Notes under the pieces: generated by a model
Told to the model about the DNA's origin: nothing
Database searches by the model: none
Seen by the model: only the letters and a program-made list of their open reading frames with translations
Position numbers and translations under genes: made by a program
In this document: piece by piece, positions 59,220 through 64,000 of the stretch
Layout: each line of letters begins with the position of its first letter
Numbering within the stretch: position 1 is the first letter of the stretch
Source of the DNA: Aquabacterium commune
GTDB taxonomy: Bacteria; Pseudomonadota; Gammaproteobacteria; Burkholderiales; Burkholderiaceae_C
Direction of reading: 5' to 3'
Assembly: GCF_004362855.1 (NCBI RefSeq)
Contig: NZ_SNXW01000005.1
Span: 224,429-288,428 of the forward strand
DNA length: 64,000 nt

Positions 59220-59304
59220 AGTGCTTAAAAGCAAAACCTTTGCTACAGGGTCGGAGGTGGAATTTGTCTTTAAATTCAACGGCTTAAGTGCTTAAACGCA
59301 AAAC
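59220..59304 (+). repeat. Pair of 18-bp direct repeats between the AlbA_2 gene and hsdR
   Basis: AGTGCTTAAAAGCAAAAC (59220-59237) recurs with one mismatch at 59287-59304, start-to-start 67 bp. Each copy has an imperfect dyad (GCTTAAA-GC). They lie in the 220-bp gap before hsdR, where an operator controlling hsdR would be expected. The embedded regulator is the obvious candidate binder. Confidence 0.5.
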
Positions 59305-59437
59305 ACGGCGCGACTGGCAGAAAGCGAAAAGCCCCGATGAACCCACCGAGGCTGCAGCGCCAACCGGGAACCCCCAATCCACTTGGGCTACATTTTAACT
59401 ACCTCGCGTCAAGCAAGCAATAAGCATCAGGGTGCCG

Positions 59438-62400
59438 ATGACCGAAGACCAACTCGAACAAGAAGCACTGGGCTGGTTGGCCGAGGTGGGCTATGCGGTT
59501 CATTCCGGCCTGGACATTGCGCAAGACGGCGCCAACCCTCAGCGCGCCGACTACCGCCAGGTCATCCTGCCGTTCCGGCTGCGCGAAGCCATCCAGCGCT
59601 TGAACCCGAGCATCCCCACCGCAGCGCGAGAAGACGCCCTGCAGCAGGTGCTGGACCTCGGCATCCCATCTTTGTTGCCTGCCAACCGCGCTTTGCACAA
59701 GCTGCTGGTGGGCGGCGTGCCGGTGCAGTACCAGAAAGACGGCGATACCCGGGGTGACTTCGTTCGCCTGGTCGATTGGGCTGACGTGTCGCGCAACGAG
59801 TTCTGGGCCGTCAACCAGTTCACCATCAAGGGACCGCATCACACCCGCCGCCCCGACATCATCCTGTTCATCAATGGCCTGCCGCTGGTGCTGCTGGAGT
59901 TGAAGAACCCTGCCGACCAAGTCGCCGACATCTGGAAGGCCTACGACCAGATCCAGACCTACAAGGCCCAGATCCCCGATGTGTTCCAGTACAACGAGGT
60001 GTTGGTCATCTCGGACGGCACCGAGGCGCGCCTGGGTTCCTTGTCGGCCAATGCCGAGCGCTTCATGCAATGGCGCACCATTGATGGCGTGAGCCTGGAC
60101 CCGCTGGGCGAGTTCAACGAGCTGGAGACCCTGGTTCGTGGCGCCCTGGCGCCTCAGTACCTGCTGGACTACCTGCGTTACTTCGTGCTGTTTGAGGATG
60201 ACGGCGCGCTGATCAAGAAGATCGCCGGGTACCACCAGTTCCATGCCGTGCGCGCTGCCATCGAGCACGTGGTGGCCGCGTCGCGCACCGACAGCCCAGC
60301 CAGCATCCAAGGCAAGGGTGGGGTGGTCTGGCACACGCAAGGCAGCGGCAAGAGCATCACCATGACCTGCTTTGCCGCTCGGGTGATGCAAGAGCCCGCG
60401 ATGGCCAACCCCACCATCGTTGTCATCACAGACCGCAATGACCTCGATGGCCAGCTCTTCGGTGTATTTAGCCTGGCGCAGGACCTGCTGCGTGAGCAGC
60501 CCGTGCAGGCCACCACGCGGCAAGAGCTGCGTCAGCTCCTGAGCAACCGGCCTTCTGGCGGCATCGTCTTCGCCACCATCCAAAAGTTCATGCCAGGTGA
60601 AGACGAAGACATGTTCCCCGTCCTATCCGACCGCCGCAACATTGTCGTGATCGCCGACGAAGCGCACCGCACCCAATATGGCTTCGAGGCCAAGCTGAAG
60701 ACCCGCAAGCTCAAGCCTGAGGCCGGGAAGAGTCCCGCCACGGCAGTCGTCACGAGCGATGGCGACAGCACTGTGGTGGCCTCCACGGCGGATTTCGCGC
60801 CGCCCGAGTACAAGACCAGTTACCAAGTGGGCTATGCCCAGCACCTGCGGGATGCCTTGCCTCAAGCTACCTTCGTGGCATTCACGGGTACGCCCGTGAG
60901 CAGCACTGACCGCGATACCCGCGCCGTGTTTGGCGACTACATCCATGTCTACGACATGCAGCAGGCCAAGGAAGATGGCGCCACGGTGGCCATCTATTAC
61001 GAGTCGCGCCTGGCCAAACTGAGCCTGAAAGAGGACGAGCTGGCCCACATCGACGACGAGGTGGATGAGCTGGCCGAAGACGAAGAAGAGAGCGACCAAG
61101 CCAAGCTCAAGAGCCGTTGGGCGGCGCTGGAAAAAATCGTTGGCGCCACACCGCGCGTGGCCAGTGTGGCCAGCGACTTGGTCAAGCACTTTGAAGAGCG
61201 CGACAAAGCCCAGCCAGGCAAAGCCATGGTGGTGGCCATGAGCCGTGACATCTGCGTGCACCTCTATGACGAGATCACCAAGCTGCGCCCCGATTGGCAC
61301 GATGCGGACCCAGAGAAAGGCGCCATCAAAATCGTGATGACGGGCTCGGCCAGCGACAAAGCCTTGCTGCGCCCACATATCTACAGCGCCCAGGTCAAGA
61401 AACGGCTTGAGAAGCGCTTCAAAGATCCAGCCGACCCGCTGCGCCTGGTCATCGTGCGCGACATGTGGCTGACCGGCTTCGATGCGCCCTGCGTGCACAC
61501 CTTGTACGTGGACAAGCCCATGAAGGGCCACAACCTCATGCAGGCCATTGCCCGCGTGAACCGTGTGTTCAAGGACAAGCAAGGCGGCCTGGTGGTGGAC
61601 TACATCGGCATCGGCAATGAGCTGAAGGCCGCGATGAAGGAATACACCGCCAGCAAAGGCCGTGGCAAGCCCACGGTCGATGCCCACGAGGCCTACAGCG
61701 TGCTGGCTGAAAAGCTCGATGTGTTGCGCGCCATGCTGCACGGCTTTGACTACAGCGGCTTCCTCACAGGCGGCCACAAGACCCTGGCAGGTGCCGCCAA
61801 CCATGTGCTGGGCATCAAGACCGAGCAGGGCCGCGAAGGCAAGAAACGTTTTGCGGATACGGCATTGGCCATGAGTAAGGCCTTCACCCTGTGCTGCACG
61901 CTGGACGAGGCCAAGGCAGTGCGCGAAGAGGTCGCCTTCATGCAGGCCGTCAAGGTGATCCTGACCAAGCGGGACATCTCTGCGCAAAAGCGCACCGACG
62001 AACAGCGAGACCTGGCCATCCGCCAGATCATTAGCTCTGCCGTGGTGTCTGAAAGCGTGGTTGACATCTTCGATGCCGTGGGCCTGGACAAGCCCAACAT
62101 TGGCTTGCTGGACGACGACTTCCTGGCCCAGGTGAAAAACCTGCCCGAGCGCAACCTGGCGGTGGAGTTGCTGGAGCGCTTGTTGGAAGGCGAAATCAAG
62201 AGCCGCTTTGCCACCAACATCGTGCAGGAAAAGAAGTTCTCCGAGCTGCTGGGCAACGTCATCAAGCGATACCAGAACCGATCCATCGAAACCGCGCAGG
62301 TGATGGAAGAACTGGTTGAGATGGCCAAGAAGTTCAGGGAGGCGGCATCGCGCGGCGAGACCCTGGGCTTGACCGACGACGAAGTGAAGTTCTACGACGC

Positions 62401-62653
62401 GTTGGCCATGAACGAATCAGCCGTGCGCGAATTGACCGATGACACGCTCAAGAAAATCGCCCACGAGCTGACGGAAAACCTGCGTCAAAACATCAGCGTG
62501 GACTGGTCACAGCGCGAAAGCGTGCGGGCCAAACTGCGGCTGATGGTCAAGCGCATTTTGCGCAAGTACAAATACCCGCCTGATGCCGCCGATGCGGCGG
62601 TTGAGCTGGTGCTGGAGCAGGCTGAGTCGCTTGGTGATGCGTGGACGGGTTAA
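59438..62653 (+). CDS. hsdR: Type I restriction-modification endonuclease/translocase subunit
   Basis: A 1071-aa HsdR. The N-terminal HSDR_N nuclease domain shows the PD-(D/E)xK-type pattern [22 protein letters not shown] (about 143-164). The SF2 translocase has Walker [17 protein letters not shown] (about 291-306), DEAH in [13 protein letters not shown] (about 405), motif [12 protein letters not shown], and motif [16 protein letters not shown] helical C-terminal HsdM-binding region follows (about 880-1071). The ATG at 59438 is chosen; a GTG at 59432 would add two residues. It is separated from the rest of the locus by a regulated-looking gap. All key motifs are intact. Confidence 0.96.
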   Translation: MTEDQLEQEALGWLAEVGYAVHSGLDIAQDGANPQRADYRQVILPFRLREAIQRLNPSIPTAAREDALQQVLDLGIPSLLPANRALHKLLVGGVPVQYQKDGDTRGDFVRLVDWADVSRNEFWAVNQFTIKGPHHTRRPDIILFINGLPLVLLELKNPADQVADIWKAYDQIQTYKAQIPDVFQYNEVLVISDGTEARLGSLSANAERFMQWRTIDGVSLDPLGEFNELETLVRGALAPQYLLDYLRYFVLFEDDGALIKKIAGYHQFHAVRAAIEHVVAASRTDSPASIQGKGGVVWHTQGSGKSITMTCFAARVMQEPAMANPTIVVITDRNDLDGQLFGVFSLAQDLLREQPVQATTRQELRQLLSNRPSGGIVFATIQKFMPGEDEDMFPVLSDRRNIVVIADEAHRTQYGFEAKLKTRKLKPEAGKSPATAVVTSDGDSTVVASTADFAPPEYKTSYQVGYAQHLRDALPQATFVAFTGTPVSSTDRDTRAVFGDYIHVYDMQQAKEDGATVAIYYESRLAKLSLKEDELAHIDDEVDELAEDEEESDQAKLKSRWAALEKIVGATPRVASVASDLVKHFEERDKAQPGKAMVVAMSRDICVHLYDEITKLRPDWHDADPEKGAIKIVMTGSASDKALLRPHIYSAQVKKRLEKRFKDPADPLRLVIVRDMWLTGFDAPCVHTLYVDKPMKGHNLMQAIARVNRVFKDKQGGLVVDYIGIGNELKAAMKEYTASKGRGKPTVDAHEAYSVLAEKLDVLRAMLHGFDYSGFLTGGHKTLAGAANHVLGIKTEQGREGKKRFADTALAMSKAFTLCCTLDEAKAVREEVAFMQAVKVILTKRDISAQKRTDEQRDLAIRQIISSAVVSESVVDIFDAVGLDKPNIGLLDDDFLAQVKNLPERNLAVELLERLLEGEIKSRFATNIVQEKKFSELLGNVIKRYQNRSIETAQVMEELVEMAKKFREAASRGETLGLTDDEVKFYDALAMNESAVRELTDDTLKKIAHELTENLRQNISVDWSQRESVRAKLRLMVKRILRKYKYPPDAADAAVELVLEQAESLGDAWTG

Positions 62654-62672
62654 ATGCCCGTCTCGCAGAGCG

Positions 62673-63920
62673 CTACTTCACGATGACGCTGTCAGGGACA
62701 CCCACTTCGTCCAGATCCATGACATCAGAATCGTCGTCCTGTATCCCATCTTCTGTGGAGATGCCATATCCATCTGTTGTCAGATCTACTTCGGGGATAA
62801 ATCTGGCGTGAGCCTTTTGCAGGTATGCCTTGGCACTGTCTCTGTCAGCCTCATAGGACAGCTGTTGATTGATGAAGTCAAGCTTTGACTTGGCGTCATT
62901 GATTACGTCAGCCCAACATTTGACCCACACAGTGATGTTCTGCTCAGCATCGTCATACACCTGACCTTTTGGTCTGCCACGTTGACTAGCTTTCTTTTGG
63001 GCGTAGGCATCGAGATCGTTGGATATGGCGATGAACGTCCATTTTGCAGGCACGCCTCGAAAGCGCTCATCGCTAGCCACTGCAATTGCGTATTTTTCAA
63101 TCTGAGTAAGAACCTCGCTGTCGATTTTCTTTGACGGCCGCTTTAGCTCGACGATCAGATAGTCATACTCACCGCTGCGTGGCTGGACAGCTTTGCAAAG
63201 CATCAGGTCTACGCGCCCTTGCTTTCCTCCGCCGATATCCACCGGCGCGCCATCATCTTGTCTTGGGCCCAGTACTGAAATGTGTTTGCTGAGGACTTCT
63301 TCAAGCCGCTGCTCACTTCCCGCCAAAGCGAACTCTTCATGAAATAACCAGCCTTCGTTCTCCAGCATTTTGTGCAATTGATCGCGCTCGAGAAGCTTCT
63401 TTTTGCTCTCCTTGCCGAAGACAAGAGCATCCAAGCCCGCCAGAAAATCAAGTCGTCCGGCAACCGTTTTCGCAGCGCTAATAATTGACGATAAACTTGT
63501 TTTCCCTAGGAGCGCAGCGAGATCGTCTTGCTCTGAACGCTTAAGACCTAAAACTTCGCTGATGATGGTTTGGACGGAATCCGGGTTCTCACGAACCGCA
63601 TGTGCGAGTAGCTGGAACGTGAATTTTTTGGACTTGTAGTCAGCATCCTCAAAAGATGGAAGGTAGCTCTGAACGCTTACCGCAAGAATGTCGAAGACTT
63701 GACGCTCAGCGGTTTCAAGAGGGTCCAGGTTTGACTTTTCTTCAAACGGGTAAATCTTCTCTTGCTTCCATTTTTCTACTACCTCGCTTTGGTTCTCAGC
63801 AAGGCGCTTTCTGAAATGGGCTCTTAATTTGCTCTTGGCATTGCCCATTACCGACTGAACGTCAGGATGTAGGTCGGCAAGTACAAGTGAGTTGGATTTA
63901 TCTAAGGATGGTCTGCACAA
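62673..63920 (-). CDS. C-terminal part of an ATP-binding/nuclease-like protein, probably frameshifted
   Basis: The largest frame codes for about 415 aa with only a TTG at 63920 as start; an internal ATG lies at 63848. It has a helical region (SKLRAHFRKRLAENQSEVVEKWKQEKIYPFE..., TAERQVFDILAVSVQSYLPSF) and a C-terminal Shedu/DUF4263-like nuclease fold with D-L-M-L (GRVDLMLC) and YLIVELKRPSKKI, then KWTFIAISNDLD. This resembles the C-terminal half of about 700-aa proteins that start with an Hsp90-like ATPase. Upstream, a different frame continues to the window edge (PNLPFECKNLSSSEITAGG) and joins in sense if one base is missing at about 63924-63925. It is thus either a pseudogene or a sequencing error. 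Confidence 0.65.
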   Translation of the reverse strand: MCRPSLDKSNSLVLADLHPDVQSVMGNAKSKLRAHFRKRLAENQSEVVEKWKQEKIYPFEEKSNLDPLETAERQVFDILAVSVQSYLPSFEDADYKSKKFTFQLLAHAVRENPDSVQTIISEVLGLKRSEQDDLAALLGKTSLSSIISAAKTVAGRLDFLAGLDALVFGKESKKKLLERDQLHKMLENEGWLFHEEFALAGSEQRLEEVLSKHISVLGPRQDDGAPVDIGGGKQGRVDLMLCKAVQPRSGEYDYLIVELKRPSKKIDSEVLTQIEKYAIAVASDERFRGVPAKWTFIAISNDLDAYAQKKASQRGRPKGQVYDDAEQNITVWVKCWADVINDAKSKLDFINQQLSYEADRDSAKAYLQKAHARFIPEVDLTTDGYGISTEDGIQDDDSDVMDLDEVGVPDSVIVK

Positions 63921-64000
63921 CCACCGCTGACGCGGCGACCGCCTGCTGTTATTTCAGATGACGACAAATTTTTGCATTCAAAGGGCAGATTCGGAGCGTA

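Larger units (their letters stand above)
43600..64000. mobile_element. Integrase-bearing genomic island (right end outside window)
   Basis: From about 43.6 kb the gene content changes from housekeeping to integrases, a ParM-like segregation gene, a RelA/SpoT-domain pair, a large metallophosphoesterase-STAND protein and a type I restriction-modification locus. Codon use becomes more mixed. The left end is marked by the DUF4102-type integrase and the tandem repeats before it. No conjugation (T4SS, relaxase) genes are seen in the visible part, so it may be an integrative mobilisable element or a decayed island. The exact left boundary is uncertain by a few hundred bases. Confidence 0.65.

Noticed and set aside
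59343..59400. Possible terminator after the AlbA_2 gene
   Set aside because: The AGCC...GGCT pairing is short with a large loop and no T-tract, so it does not meet terminator criteria.

Overview
The window looks like chromosome from a high-GC betaproteobacterium of the order Burkholderiales. The reasons are the gene content (mltA, an apaG/COG4389 pair, rpe, gph, trpE, a complete valine-type acyl-CoA operon), GC-rich codon use, and a yybP-ykoY riboswitch ahead of a GDT1-type transporter. The genus (Aquabacterium- or Ideonella-like) is only a guess. Nothing was searched; all calls come from reading the sequence.

From 1 to about 43.35 kb the window reads as ordinary chromosome. The genes in order are: a partial MHYT-PAS hybrid sensor kinase; a secreted beta-helix protein; mltA with a small divergent membrane protein; a COG4389 membrane protein coupled to apaG; a Tat-exported PhoD-type phosphatase; and rpe. 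Next come a methyltransferase, an alpha/beta hydrolase translationally coupled to a Baeyer-Villiger-type monooxygenase (BVMO) with a divergent AraC regulator, an aminotransferase, an AdeT-like periplasmic protein, a PIG3-type oxidoreductase and a YegD-like Hsp70. A second AraC/BVMO divergent pair and a CapA-family protein follow. The minus-strand block 34.28 to 25.97 kb encodes SDR, thiolase, acyl-CoA dehydrogenase, mmsA, mmsB and enoyl-CoA hydratase, with a UbiB/ABC1 kinase-like protein at its end. A manganese riboswitch then precedes a GDT1-type exporter gene and an rcnA-like gene. The block ends with a DUF1571 protein, a third (EthA/AlmA-type) BVMO, gph, a chalcone-isomerase-like protein, trpE and a membrane acyltransferase.

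From about 43.6 kb to the right edge the window is a genomic island whose right end is not seen. It starts with tandem 12-bp repeats and a DUF4102-type tyrosine integrase. It carries: a two-gene minus-strand operon of a RelA/SpoT-fold nucleotidyltransferase and an unrecognised partner, next to a second integrase; a ParM-like actin with a tiny overlapping partner; a large metallophosphoesterase-STAND NTPase-TPR fusion; an orphan two-helix membrane protein; and a type I restriction-modification locus hsdM-hsdS-[AlbA_2/HATPase regulator]-hsdR. The last gene is the C-terminal part of a nuclease-like protein that appears to carry a one-base frameshift. Base composition in the island is more mixed than in the core, most obviously around 45.2-46.9, 50.6-53.8 and 62.7-64 kb.

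The strongest candidates for an undescribed system are the 45.2-46.8 kb SAS/partner operon and the 50.9-53.8 kb metallophosphoesterase-STAND protein. Both sit in a mobile, defence-rich island and both have sensor/effector-like architectures. Their anti-phage or toxin-antitoxin role is inference.
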